Source: Monoplex corrugatus (taxonomy: Eukaryota > Mollusca > Gastropoda > Littorinimorpha > Ranellidae). Taken from it: a stretch of DNA of 64,000 nucleotides. The stretch spans positions 37,034,316 through 37,098,315 of the forward strand of contig JAPXFY010000018.1 of assembly GCA_030674185.1 (NCBI GenBank), written 5' to 3'. The translations under genes were made by a program, and so were the position numbers. The notes under the pieces are model-generated. The model was not told the origin of the DNA, did not search any database, and saw only the letters and a program-made list of their open reading frames with translations. How positions within the stretch are numbered: position 1 is the stretch's first letter; each line of letters starts with the position of its first letter. Shown here in pieces: positions 34,141 through 45,770 of the stretch.

Positions 34141-34519
34141 TCACAGTGCTGTGAGGACTTTTTGTCTGACAAGCCTCTTCTGTAGTCGGCTGAAGCTACT
34201 CTCTTGGCACTGATGACAGGTTCCGTCTATCTTAGACAGGTGGGCCTATCCCTCTCCAGCTACTACTTGGAGACACAACAACATACCAAGCCAAGTCCCC
34301 CAAAAGACGAGTCGACAAATCAACTGGGCTTTTATTCACAACAACAACAGGCAAATAGGACAAACAAATAAAACAATACGTTAACAACAAAAAAACCAAC
34401 AACAACAAAACGTACAGCACCGCGCTTAATATGCAAAGTTGACAGCAGTTATTCCAACGAATGAATTCACTTTCCACTACGGTAGTGGCCCCATTATGCT
34501 ATTTTATACGGCTGTTTTA

Positions 34520-34556
<37 letters not shown>

Positions 34557-36179
34557 ACGCACACATAAGGAAAAATGAAATGAATACGTTAGATGACAAA
34601 TATGATCAGTTGGAGATCAGAGCAACAACTAAGTGGTGTCCCTATTATTCCCTCTTTCACATCTATTTCAATGGATATGTCTGGTTGTTCCAGAAATAAT
34701 TGAAAAAATAAATAATAAACAAACAATGGAATAAATTTGGTGGTCCCAATATTCTGACTATACAAATACTACGCCCATCAGACACTATTTTTCCTTCCAC
34801 TACCCACAAGTCTCACAATGTTATTGATGTTTTATTCCACTCCGAGTTTTACGATTTTATTCTTGTATTCATACGTACCTTTACACAGTTTATGTTTTGC
34901 ATGATCTTTCAGACGATATATTGCATTATTGTTATATTCTTATTTCCAGTCTGCAGATCAGTCTTAGTTTAAGTTTTATGCATTTTTTTTCCATTTTACC
35001 GTATGTTAATTTCCTCAGGCGTTTTCCTCGCGTAGTATATTTGTATTTCACATTTCATTTTTATGTTTATAATTTCCACCGTTTCATATTTTATTAAATT
35101 CAGGTTTTTGCTTTATTTTTCTTCAACAGTTTTTATCCTTCATTTGACTCATGCTTTATATTATGATTATCAGTTTTTATTTAATTAATTTCACAGTTTT
35201 GTTTTTATTATTTTTGCTTGTTGAAGGTTTTCTGTCGTTGACTCGACACACACAATTTTTCATCAGGTTTATTCTCCTGGTTTCACAGTTTCATGTTGAT
35301 CATTTTGCTTATTAAATCACCTTCAGTCTCTGATCTCCATGGTAGCTGGGCCCATTCTGAGACGTACACTGAGTGAACAACAGCAGGTCATATAGTCAGC
35401 CACACCCCAAACCATACTGGAAGCCCTCACAGACACACAAACAATGGACATGATGACTGAACAAGTACACACAGGACACGCAAAACCCTGACTGGGATGT
35501 CCTTTACACCTTTGACCCCGCGTGACGTACCAGAGATATGCAACGACGACGCAACAGGACAGGACAGGACAAACAGAACGGCATAGCTGGTCCTTCACCC
35601 TGTACCAGGCGTTCATATTTTCCAGGTCTGCATGCACACAAACAACGAACACTGCTTTTCCTGACGTTCTAGTATATCAGCCACCTACATAAGCCTTCTG
35701 TCAAACTAACTGATAAACCAACGACGCACTTGCCAGTCACACATTAGCACAGGTGAACTAGCTTTCCTCTAATCTGGAGCTCGTCTATCTTTCGAAGATA
35801 TAGACCTGTACAGCTGAACTCAGTTCAAAACAGATATGACAGCAAATCCATGAGACACCAGAGAATCAAAGATAAAGCGAAAAGGAAACTCCAAGACAAG
35901 TTCCGTAAGGGGAACCACACACACACACGTGTACACACAAACCCACATACAAAGGACACACACTCACGCATCCTCGCATACACACATTTACACGCATCAA
36001 TACACATAGTAAAAGCTGAGCTCACACACAAGTTCATGAAGCTGTTTAATTGGGCACTATGAGTCAACTGTTTAAACTAAAAAGGGGAACATGATTGCGA
36101 TCAAATCCAGCCTGACAACATGTGTCACTCGAACCACTAGTCACTGGTGAAATGGTTCAAGTTTCTACAACCAGTCACC
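34141..36179. other. Unannotated stretch, partly AT-rich
   Basis: 34520-34553 is a (CTGT)n microsatellite. 34.68-35.32 kb is T/A-rich with no coding signal. 35.33-35.83 kb is mixed and has one 109-codon minus frame without a recognised domain. 35.92-36.00 kb has an impure CACA tract. Confidence 0.4.
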
Positions 36180-36480
36180 GTGTTAAAGTGGTTAGCGCAA
36201 TGGACTACCGACTGGAAAGCTGTATAGTTCAACATCCATTACTCCCTTCAAAATTATTGTTGGATTTTTTTTTATTCCGACCAGCTTTTACCCAAAGCTG
36301 AGCTCGCTATGGGCTCATTGGGAAGATTGGAACCACGCAGTCAAGTCTCATCCAGTTCATTGATGCGTGATTGAGGGTGTTGCTCAAATCTTCTAACAAC
36401 ACCACTGGTGTTTGCATTTCTTGGGCCTGGTTGACAGCAGGATATATTATGATATTAAGTACATAGGGCAGCCCTGTCAC
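36180..36480 (+). repeat. tRNA-derived SINE
   Basis: The head 'GTGGTTAGCGCAATGGACTA' matches an A box with the usual SINE spacing to a decayed B box (GTATAGTTCAACATCC). The body contains 'AGCTCGCTATGGGCTCATTG' and 'GTCAAGTCTCATCCAGTTCA', a layout I associate with gastropod SINEs. It is not a functional tRNA gene. Confidence 0.6.
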
Positions 36481-36599
36481 GCAGTCTCAATCCTAGATGA
36501 AACTCCATTGCATCATTGTTATCATCCTCATCCTCCTCATCATCATGCATTGTAAAAACTATTCCAGCTTCTGTGGCCATTAAGATGACGTAGAGAATG

Positions 36600-36665
36600 G
36601 GACTAAACAAGACCAAAAAAAAAAAAAAAAAAGAGAGAGAGAGAGAGAGAGGAGAGGGGAGAGAG
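36600..36665. repeat. Poly-A followed by (GA)n
   Basis: About 20 A, then GAGAGA units to about 36665. Confidence 0.9.
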
Positions 36666-39544
36666 TACAGTGGATATCTCGCTCAGTGTAGTGATCCTTA
36701 AAAAAAAGATAAAACAAAAAGGTTCAATTTTTAGAATGGACGTCAGCCTCTGCTGGAAATAGTAACTGACTTTCCATTAGAACTCAGAGGTTTGGCCTCT
36801 ACATGCCACAAAGGATTGTTTCTCGAAAAGACATTCAAAGACAAATTCGTTGGTGGCCTTTTTGATGACATGAATCAGGAACAAAAATTGCCAGAAAATG
36901 AACTTACATTCGCTTAGGCGGTTGAAATGGCTCATGCCATGGAAGCGGCAGTTTGTCTCTTTGTTGTCCTTCATAATGAACCATCTGTTATACCATGTCA
37001 CACCAGATGTCAGCACAGTTTAGAAAGGACATGTCCTTCATAATCAACAATTGATAAACCAGTCACATCTGGTAGATGTGAACACAGTCTGGAAAAGACA
37101 AGTCATTCAAATTAACCATCTTACACACAAGTCACACTAGATATCAACACAGTTCAAAAAGGCACAGCAGTATTTGACAATTACCTACCAGAGGCCAGGA
37201 ATCCAAGAACACTTGGCAAACAACATCCTGCAATAAGTTGTCCGTTCAAGAACTACATATGTAATAATTGAAAAGAAAGTAACGCTTTTGGCTGTAGTCT
37301 GCCGTTCAGCAAACAAACCAAATACACAGAAAATTGTTTCAGGCAGTGGGGAGGAAATAGGGGCTACAGCAGTAGTAGATCTCCTTCAGTCATCGTCGAC
37401 CATAGAAAATTCACCTCAGCTGTTGTGTCGTTGCTGCTTTCCAGAGTGCAATGCTGGACTGGATGATACAGAAAACCAGCTTTTGCCCATGCCCCTCTTG
37501 TTGCAGTTGCCGAATGCAAAGGAATGGCAAAGGCAACTATAGTTTGGTGCAGGCAGTGTTGCAGGAGTTGCCAGAAGGACACCAAAATCAGCGTCTGTCT
37601 ACCTCCGTCAGGTCAGGCCATGCCATGCCATTCGGTCAGTTATCGGAAACTATGTAATCCAACAATACCTGATCATGATTGATCCAGGTAGATAAGGCTC
37701 GTCAACCTGGGAGGGTAGCCCATCCAAGAGGATGAAATCCTCCACTGCCTTGAGGCCATACACATCCATGGAAAGTTACAGGGAGTCAGCTCCAATGAAA
37801 TAGGGGCAACACACCACAACAAAACCTCACAGAAAGGGATCGAATCATAAAACAATTACTGCCACTGTCAAAGGATAGCCGCTTTTTTCAAAATTGATAC
37901 CTGAGCTTTAGCGATCCTGATCACTGCAGATATTTTCAATATCACTCTGGAAAAGATCATATCTTTGGTTGCTGTAACATAACACTGAGAACCTTTACTG
38001 GATAATACATTTCTGATCATGGGCAAGTTGAAGTTCTTGTTTCAGATAGAGAGAAGTGTGCCATGTTACACCTCATTGTGATTGATGAAAAAAGTCCAAA
38101 TCTACTAGGCAGAAATTGGATTTGGGAATTGAACTGCATTCTGTTCATTCAAGTGAGTGAAAGAACGTCGTGTAAAGCAGCATTTGATCAATTTTCCAAC
38201 CTGGTCAAGAAAGGGCTGAGTTATTTAAATCCATTCTCTGTCAAATTTTATGTGGAAGAGTACTGGAAGCCAATGTTCTGTACAACTAGAACAGTTCCAT
38301 ATGCACTAAAAAGCAAAGTTGATGCTGAACTTAAACGCTTAACGTTGACAGCATAGTTGAGCAAGTGAAACATTCAACCTGGCTGGCATCAGGGATGCGT
38401 AAACTGAAATCAAATGGGTCAGTTGGGTTGTGTAGTGATAACAAAGTCACTATGAACATGGGCGCCAAAGCTGATGTATATTCTTTGCCTCGTGTTGAAG
38501 ACCATTTTAGCAAAGCTGGTGGTGGAAATCTTTAAACTAAATTTGAAACTCACATACCATCAGTTGGCTCTTGCTTAAGAGTAAAAAATCTCTCTGTAAT
38601 CAACACAGAAAGTGCTGTTTACATACATGTACAGTCGATTGCCTTTTGGAGTGTCAGTAGCACCAACCATCTTCTGAAGAACGATGGATTGTTTATAGGA
38701 AGATTTTCCCCAAGGGTCTGTGTTTCAAGATGACATAACAGTCATCGGTGTTTCAGAGTAAAGTCATATTTACAATCTGACAGAAGTTCTTTACAGACTT
38801 GAGGCAGAAGTTTCTGTTTAAAGATGGAGAAGCATTAGTTCATGTTGCCTTGTGTAAAAGGTTTCTGTTTAAAGGAGAACTGTGAGTTTAGTTTTCCATT
38901 TAGAGAAGAATTATGAAATCATAATGTCATATGCTACATACCTGGGTCACTGCATCACTGGAGAATGAATCCAATTTTCTGCTAACAATGTGAAGGCTGT
39001 GCAGGTTGCCCCCACGTCCAAAAATGCATCAGAGCTCAAATCAGCTCTTGGGCTGTTAATTCTCACTGGAAGTTCTTATTTCAACTGCCCACAGCTATAT
39101 CTCCATTAAACAGCCTTCTTCACAAAACATTCGTTTTCAGATGGATAGATCAACAGCGTCAGGCCTTCAAAAGTGGAAGAACGGTTCCTTTCAGATGATC
39201 TGCTGGTCCACGAGCATGTGACGTTATCATGTGATGCTTCTGCAGTGGGATTTTAGGAGCAGTTCTGGTCACAAACTATCAGAAGGTTCAGAGCATTCCA
39301 TTGCTTATGCATCCAGAGTCATCAATAAGGATGGGTGAAACTACTTCAATATCGTAAGAGAAGTAATATCGTTGGAGGAAAAACGCTTCGTGACTACCTC
39401 TTTGGTCGTCAGATTTACGAGTACATAGACCCCCACTCTTGATGTTAATAAACGGAAACTCATTCTGTTAGAGGTTTCACCAAGAAATCAACGTTGGGCA
39501 ATGCAGTTGTCGTCATACATGTACAGCATTTCTACACATCAGGA

Positions 39545-39655
39545 TCCACCATGACTCAGCAGGCCACCATGACTCAGCAGGCCACCATGACTCAGCAGGC
39601 CACCATGACTCAGCAGGCCACCATGACTCAGCAGGCCACCATTACCAGCCACCAG
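39545..39655. repeat. 18-bp tandem repeat inside the Gypsy relic
   Basis: About six units of ACCATGACTCAGCAGGCC. In frame it encodes TMTQQA, in the linker between RNase H and integrase. Confidence 0.95.
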
Positions 39656-39979
39656 CTCTAAGTCAGAAATTCCACAGGTCTTTGTCTTCTTGATAGATCA
39701 CTTGTCAATGACTCCAATTCCTCACCTCACATTCAAGAGAAAACAAATCTTCAACTTGTGCTGTCACATGTCAAGAAGTACATTTTGGCTGGATCCATCA
39801 GACTTTTCATGACAGTGGAAGACAGAGCTTAGAATGTAAAAGAGCCATGAAACAGCTATATGTACAGAATGATTGTATTCTCTTGAGAAACCGAGTTATT
39901 GTGCCTTCAGCTTGTTCAAGAGCAATGTTGGAGGAAGTGCATTTATATCACCTAGGTATCTGCAAGATGAAATACCTGG

Positions 39980-40145
39980 AAAACTGGAAGGAAACAGAAC
40001 TCCAGGTAGACCCAGAGAGAAAATATTGGATGGACTTGTAGGGTTGCTGAGGACAGAGAGGGTGGGAGATGTACTTGCAACAACAAGGGATAGATTCGTA
40101 TGAGGGCCATGATTGCCAACGCCATGCAGCAGGACACATGGTGAT
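39980..40145 (+). mobile_element. 166-bp F1 LINE 3' end with 14-bp target duplication
   Basis: GATGAAATACCTGG is duplicated at 39966-39979 and 40146-40159 (the first few bases may belong to the tail). The insert begins AAACTGGAAGGAAACAGAAC and ends 'AACGCCATGCAGCAGGACAC' plus a short (TGA)n tail. It splits the integrase zinc-finger region of the Gypsy relic: 'HLYHLGICKMKYL' before and the CEVCQQ segment after. Confidence 0.9.
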
Positions 40146-40419
40146 GATGAAATACCTGGCATACTAGTACATGTGGTGGCAAGGGACTGATCATGACACT
40201 GAAACCACAGTTCAAGAGTGTGAAGTTTGTCAACAGGTCCATCACATGTCACAGAAGGATCTACATTCCTAGGAATGGCCTGTAATTACAACCCATGATC
40301 AAGGCTTCATATGGACTTCACATTCATGAGACACATGTTTCCTGTGTTGTGGGCAGACCATCAAAGTGGACTTACGTGAAAGTAATAATTAACGTTAATG
40401 CAGAAAAGATTTCCTGCGA

Positions 40420-41760
40420 CTGTTTCAATCCCATGGCCTCACAAACGGATCTTGCCAGAAGTATGGCATCTGCTCATGTTGGTACCATCGATAGCTGGGA
40501 AGTGATAAGTCAATCGCTCACCATCATGTCCTCTTCTTGGAACTTCAGCAATGAATTCTCCCACTGTGTCAACTCTGCCACCTGGTGAATTGAGGTAAGC
40601 AATAGTAGACGATGAGTCTGGATTGTCCAGGCAGCTTTCATATTCTGCTTTCTTAAGCACTGTGATGCCTGCCCTGGCGTCCATCTTAAAATGCTCTATT
40701 TCGCCACAGAGATCAGGATTTACTGTCCATGGGTTCTGTTCTTCCTTCCTATAGACCATAACATTTTCAAGCTAGAACACAGCATATGCTGGTTTATTCA
40801 TAGATTCAGATTTGAAGACTGTCTATTTCTGCACATGCAGCCAGAATGATTTTGACCTCCATACTGTCGCCAGTGCTGGTCCCTGGCTGGAACTTATGGG
40901 GACTATATTCATAGCCACACTTTGTCTGTGGTGAACATCGGACAGACTGTCATTACCAGCTTGCTGGTATCTGCCGCCAGCTGAACTTCGTGCATGGCCA
41001 CAGCTACATGCCCTGTCACGACATATGTCATGATGACAGACTGAGCCCTGACCATGATGACTAGTCTCTCTGATAACCAATTGTTCAAACTGTTTAGTCT
41101 GGTCTTTCAACTGTTACTTGACTTGCTCTTGTTGCCATGCCAAGGTGATGGCTTTTTTCCCCAGAGTTAAGTCAGTCTGTAACTGTAACTTCTCCTTTAG
41201 TTTTCTATCACCGAAAGATCCGTAACTCGATCATGAGGATCATTGTAATTGCAAAGTTTGACCAGCTCGTTCAGTGCACGTACAAATTCTTCCACGGTTT
41301 CACAATCGTGCTGCATAAGGGAGTCGACCATGGAACGATCGTAAATTATAATTATTACATTTAAGTAGGAAGTACTCATTGAATCTTTGCATTAAAGCAA
41401 CAAAATCTGTGTCATCTTCTCCTTCAGTCCCTGAAACTGTTCATGATTTGTACTGCTAACTTAGTTCGTAAAGTATACAGAAGTGATTCCAGCGCATTTC
41501 CCCGTCTTCGTTATGTAAGCTTTGTTGCCCGGCGAAACCTCATAAATTCTTCATTCCACTCCATCCAGTCAGCGGCTCCGAGAGAAAAAAGGCCAGCAGG
41601 GAGATCATAACGAATAGCAGCCATCATGTTGCTCGGTCGACGAACAGATCTAGCTAAATCGAACTTGCCAGTCGCAATAAAAAGTTCAAATCGCTCAGTT
41701 CCCACTTAAAAGTTACAATTCTCACTTCTGGAATCCAACTTCTGACACCATATCTTAAAT
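40420..41760 (-). pseudogene. Opposing Ty3/Gypsy gag-protease fragment inside the Gypsy relic
   Basis: On the minus strand: gag N-terminal region ('LPAGLFSLGAADWMEWNEEF', 41.58 kb), gag core ('ETVEEFVRALNELVKLCNYN', 41.27 kb), a Cys/His-rich degenerate knuckle (about 41.0 kb), and protease-like 'FKMDARAGITVLKKAEY' (40.65 kb; the expected D-T-G is changed to D-A-R) with 'LNSPGGRVDTVGEFIAEV'. The order fits gag to protease in minus orientation. The plus-strand Gypsy integrase resumes at about 41.94 kb, so this piece was inserted into, or rearranged within, the older element. Confidence 0.6.
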
Positions 41761-42334
41761 AGATAATGCATGGGGTTGAGTGGAATCGTCTATGGCACAG
41801 AAGGCAGTCGAAAAAACAGTTCAATAACTTGACTTTGTGTTGTCTAGACGCGCTCTTGTCATACAGGGGAGCGCAATGCAATAATAAAACAAGCAATGGT
41901 TACGTCAAGTTATGTCCCTTTAACTATATCTAAGATCTTGTCACTGCAGTTCGTCTTCAAGCACAGACTGACCATGTTTCTCTTCGAGCTGAGACAAGTC
42001 TTGACTTGACTCAGCCTACTTCAACAAGGTTGGAGAACTCAGTCAAAGTAGGAGATGTACCATGATCACCATGCAAAAGATAGGCACTTGGTTGCAGGGA
42101 CAAAAGTGTATGCACACAGTTCTTGGTTTGGCAAAGTCTTGGTATTATGAATATATTGTGGAAGTCACTGGACCCTTCTCTTTCAAAGTCCAGTTAGCAG
42201 ACGACAGTATTCTGTGGCATTACATTGATTTGGGTCTTGAAATGCTGCACTGAAAAGAACATAACAGGGAACACTTTTTTTGCATGGTGGCTGTCTTATT
42301 CTTTTTGATAATGATAACAACAACAGGAACAACT

Positions 42335-42337
42335 TAT

Positions 42338-42368
<31 letters not shown>

Positions 42369-42555
42369 AGGAGCTTATTAACAATAATAATAATAGCAAA
42401 AATAATAACAATGATAATAATAATAATAATAATAACAACAATAATAATAATAATAATAATATAATATATCATATGATATAGATGAAGATGAAGATAACAA
42501 TAATGTTTGGGGTATAATAATAATAATAATAATAGTAATAATAATAATAATAATA

Positions 42556-42592
<37 letters not shown>

Positions 42593-42625
42593 CAACAACA
42601 ACAACAACGATGATGATGATGATGA
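42335..42625. repeat. AAT/ATC/CAG trinucleotide microsatellite cluster
   Basis: (CAT)n, (CAG)n and long (AAT)n runs with interruptions, immediately downstream of the Gypsy relic. Confidence 0.95.
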
Positions 42626-42639
42626 TACACTAAATTTTG

Positions 42640-42897
42640 ATACACAGATCATATAAAGGCACATATTTTCATCATTCAGTAAAACGTTCATTCACTTTGA
42701 TGGCAGTCTAAGGATTCAGGGGACATGCACACTAGGAGAAGAAGGACAGGAGGAAATGGAATGGAGGGATCAGTGTAGAACAGAGAAGTCACTGCAGGCC
42801 TCATAGGTATATCTTCAACTTAGTGTTAAGATCTTGTTCCATTTTTCTATTTTCCCACTTACTTATGTCTCTTACTCTGTCTCCCCTCTGCCCCAAC
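42640..42897. other. Short unannotated stretch
   Basis: No recognised feature; leads into the 42-bp array. Confidence 0.3.
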
Positions 42898-45290
42898 TTG
42901 TAGGAAGACAGAGTATGTGACTATGTCTTCATGTTAGACTTGTAGGAAGACAGAGTATGTGACTATGTCTTCATGTAGACTTGTAGGAAGACAGAGTATG
43001 TGACTATGTCTTCAACTTAGTCTTGTAGGAAGACAGAGTATGTGACTATGTCTTCATGTTAGACTTGTAGGAAGACAGAGTATGTGACTATGTCTTCATG
43101 ATAGACTTGTAGGAAGACAGAGTATGTGACTGTCTTCAACTTAGACTTGTAGGAAGACAGAGTATGTGATTATGTCTTCAACTTAGACTTGTAGGAAGAA
43201 AGAGTATGTGATTATGTCTTCAACTTAGACTTGTAGGAAGACAGAGTATGTGACTGTCTTCAACTTAGACTTGTAGGAAGACAGAGTATGTGATTATGTC
43301 TTCATGTTAGACTTGTACGAAGACAGAGTATGTGACTATGTCTTCATGTTAGACTTGTAGGAAGACAGAGTACGTGACTATGTCTTCATGTTAGACTTGT
43401 AGGAAGACAGAGTACGTGACTATGTCTTCATGTTAGACTTGTAGGAAGACAGAGTATGTGACTATGTCTTCATGTTAGACTTGTAGGAAGACAGAGTATG
43501 TGACTATGTCTTCATGTTAGACTTGTAGGAAGACAGAGTATGTGATTATGTCTTCATGTTAGACTTGTAGGAAGACAGAGTATGTGATTATGTCTTCATG
43601 TTAGACTTGTAGGAAGACAGAGTATGTGATTATGTCTTCATGTTAGACTTGTAGGAAGACAGAGTATGTGACTATGTCTTCAACTTAGACTTGTAGGAAG
43701 ACAGAGTATGTGATTATGTCTTCATGTTAGACTTGTAGGAAGACAGAGTATGTGACTATGTCTTCAACTTAGACTTGTAGGAAGACAATGTGTGACTATG
43801 TCTTCAACTTAGACTTGTAGGAAGACAATGTGTGACTATGTCTTCAACTTAGACTTGTAGGAAGACAGAGTATGTGACTATGTCTTCAATTTAGACTTGT
43901 AGGAAGACAATGTGTGACTATGTCTTCAACTTAGACTTGTAGGAAGACAGAGTATGTGACTATGTCTTCAACGTAGACTTGTAGGAAGACAGAGTATGTG
44001 ACTATGTCTTCAACGTAGACTTGTAGGAAGACAGAGTATGTGACTATGTCTTCATGTTAGACTTGTAGGAAGACAGAGTATGTGATTATGTCTTCATGTT
44101 AGACTTGTAGGAAGACAGAGTATGTGATTATGTCTTCATGTTAGACTTGTAGGAAGACAGAGTATGTGATTATGTCTTCATGTTAGACTTGTAGGAAGAC
44201 AATGTGTGACTATGTCTTCATGTTAGACTTGTAGGAAGACAGAGTATGTGATTATGTCTTCATGTTAGACTTGTAGGAAGACAGAGTATGTGACTATGTC
44301 TTCATGTTAGACTTGTAGGAAGACAATGTGTGATTATGTCTTCATGTTAGACTTGTAGGAAGACAATGTGTGATTATGTCTTCATGTTAGACTTGTAGGA
44401 AGACAATGTGTGATTATGTCTTCATGTTAGACTTGTAGGAAGACAGAGTATGTGATTATGTCTTCATGTTAGACTTGTAGGAAGACAATGTGTGATTATG
44501 TCTTCATGTTAGACTTGTAGGAAGACAGAGTATGTGATTATGTCTTCATGTTAGACTTGTAGGAAGACAGAGTATGTGACTATGTCTTCATGTTAGACTT
44601 GTAGGAAGACAGAGTATGTGACTATGTCTTTATGTTAGACTTGTAGGAAGACAATGTGTGACTATGTCTTTATGTTAGACTTGTAGGAAGACAGAGTATG
44701 TGACTATGTCTTCATGTTAGACTTGTAGGAAGACAATGTGTGACTATGTCTTCATGTTAGACTTGTAGGAAGACAGAGTATGTGACTATGTCTTCAACTT
44801 AGACTTGTAGGAAGACAGAGTATGTGACTATGTCTTCACGTTAGAGTTGTAGGAAGACAGAGTATGTGACTATGTCTTCATGTTAGACTTGTAGGAAGAC
44901 AGAGTATGTGACTATGTCTTCAACTTAGACTTGTAGGAAGACAGAGTATGTGACTATGTCTTCACGTTAGAGTTGTAAGAAGACAGAGTATGTGACTATG
45001 TCTTCAACTTAGACTTGTAGGAAGACACAGTATGTGACTATGTCTTCAACTTAGACTTGTTGGACGACAGAGTACGCGACTATGTCTTCATGTTAGACTT
45101 GTTGGACAAAAGAGTACGTGACTATGTCTTCATGTTAGACTTGTTGGACGACAGAGTACGTGACTATGTCTTCATGTTAGACTTGTTGGACAACAGAGTA
45201 TGTGGCTGTCTTCAAGTTAGACTTGTAGGAAGACAGCATATGACTGTGTCTTCAAGTTACATGTAGACTTGTAGGAAGACAGACTATGTT
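42898..45290. repeat. 42-bp minisatellite, about 57 units
   Basis: The unit includes CTTGTAGGAAGACAGAGTAT and GTGACTATGTCTTCATGTTA. Variants: CAACTTA for CATGTTA, GACAATGTGTG (4-bp deletion) for GACAGAGTATGTG, and GATTATG for GACTATG. Most units carry an in-frame TAG in GTAGG. In the last units before 45200 it becomes GTTGG and a 14-residue periodic frame opens. Confidence 0.97.
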
Positions 45291-45770
45291 ACTGCTGAAG
45301 AGACAGAAAAAGCTCTTTCCAGCTATATGGACAGATACAGAAAATGAGCGGTAACCAACTGTAGAACACCTGTGTGAAGGGCTTTGTAAACACGTTGTGT
45401 CAGAAGAAGAGCGGAGAGGTCAGACAGAGATGCACATGTGGAGGTGGGAGCAATTACAAATACGTGCAAGGCCATTAATATAGTTGTAGCATAATGTATT
45501 GATATTAGTGTGAAATGCTTTAGCACGCATCAGATAGAGATAGTCATGTGAGGGTGTGACTTGATCAAGCTCCTTTTTATGAAGGGTAAGACGGGCCACA
45601 GAGTTCTGAATACACTGTTACTTGCTGAGTGAACGAGCATCACAAGTCTTTGTCCATCTCCTGGAATCTTTCTTATGTGATTCCAAACGCCATACCCTGC
45701 GACCTCACCTCAGTAGACCCGTGAGACCGTACAAGGAGCGATGGTTACGTTGCATTGCTGGACGGAAGGT
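45291..45770. other. Unique spacer between two minisatellites
   Basis: No gene recognised. One 67-codon minus frame without a domain. Confidence 0.35.

Larger units (their letters stand above)
36765..42250 (+). pseudogene. Decayed Ty3/Gypsy retrotransposon (family G1), copy 2, nearly full internal region
   Basis: The Gypsy order can be followed in broken frames: gag ('FKDKFVGGLFDDMNQEQ', 'AVEMAHAMEAA', 36.77-36.95 kb), a zinc-knuckle remnant (37.24-37.32 kb), protease (decayed K-I-D-T at 37.89 kb, then 'SPNLLGRNW' at 38.09 kb), RT ('TVPYALKSKVDAELKRL', 'VYSLPRVEDHF', 'FQDDITVIGVSE', 38.3-38.8 kb), RNase H ('VTLSCDASAVGF', 'DYLFGRQIYEYIDPH', 39.2-39.45 kb), integrase zinc finger ('VIVPSACSRAMLEEVHLYHL', 39.89 kb, then 'CEVCQQ') and, after an inserted opposing fragment, the integrase C-terminal region ('IVEVTGPFSFKVQLADD', 42.15 kb). 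Stops are frequent. No LTRs recognised. Confidence 0.75.

Noticed and set aside
36180..36255. Functional tRNA gene
   Set aside because: The A and B boxes are present but acceptor and anticodon stems do not pair, and a SINE body follows.
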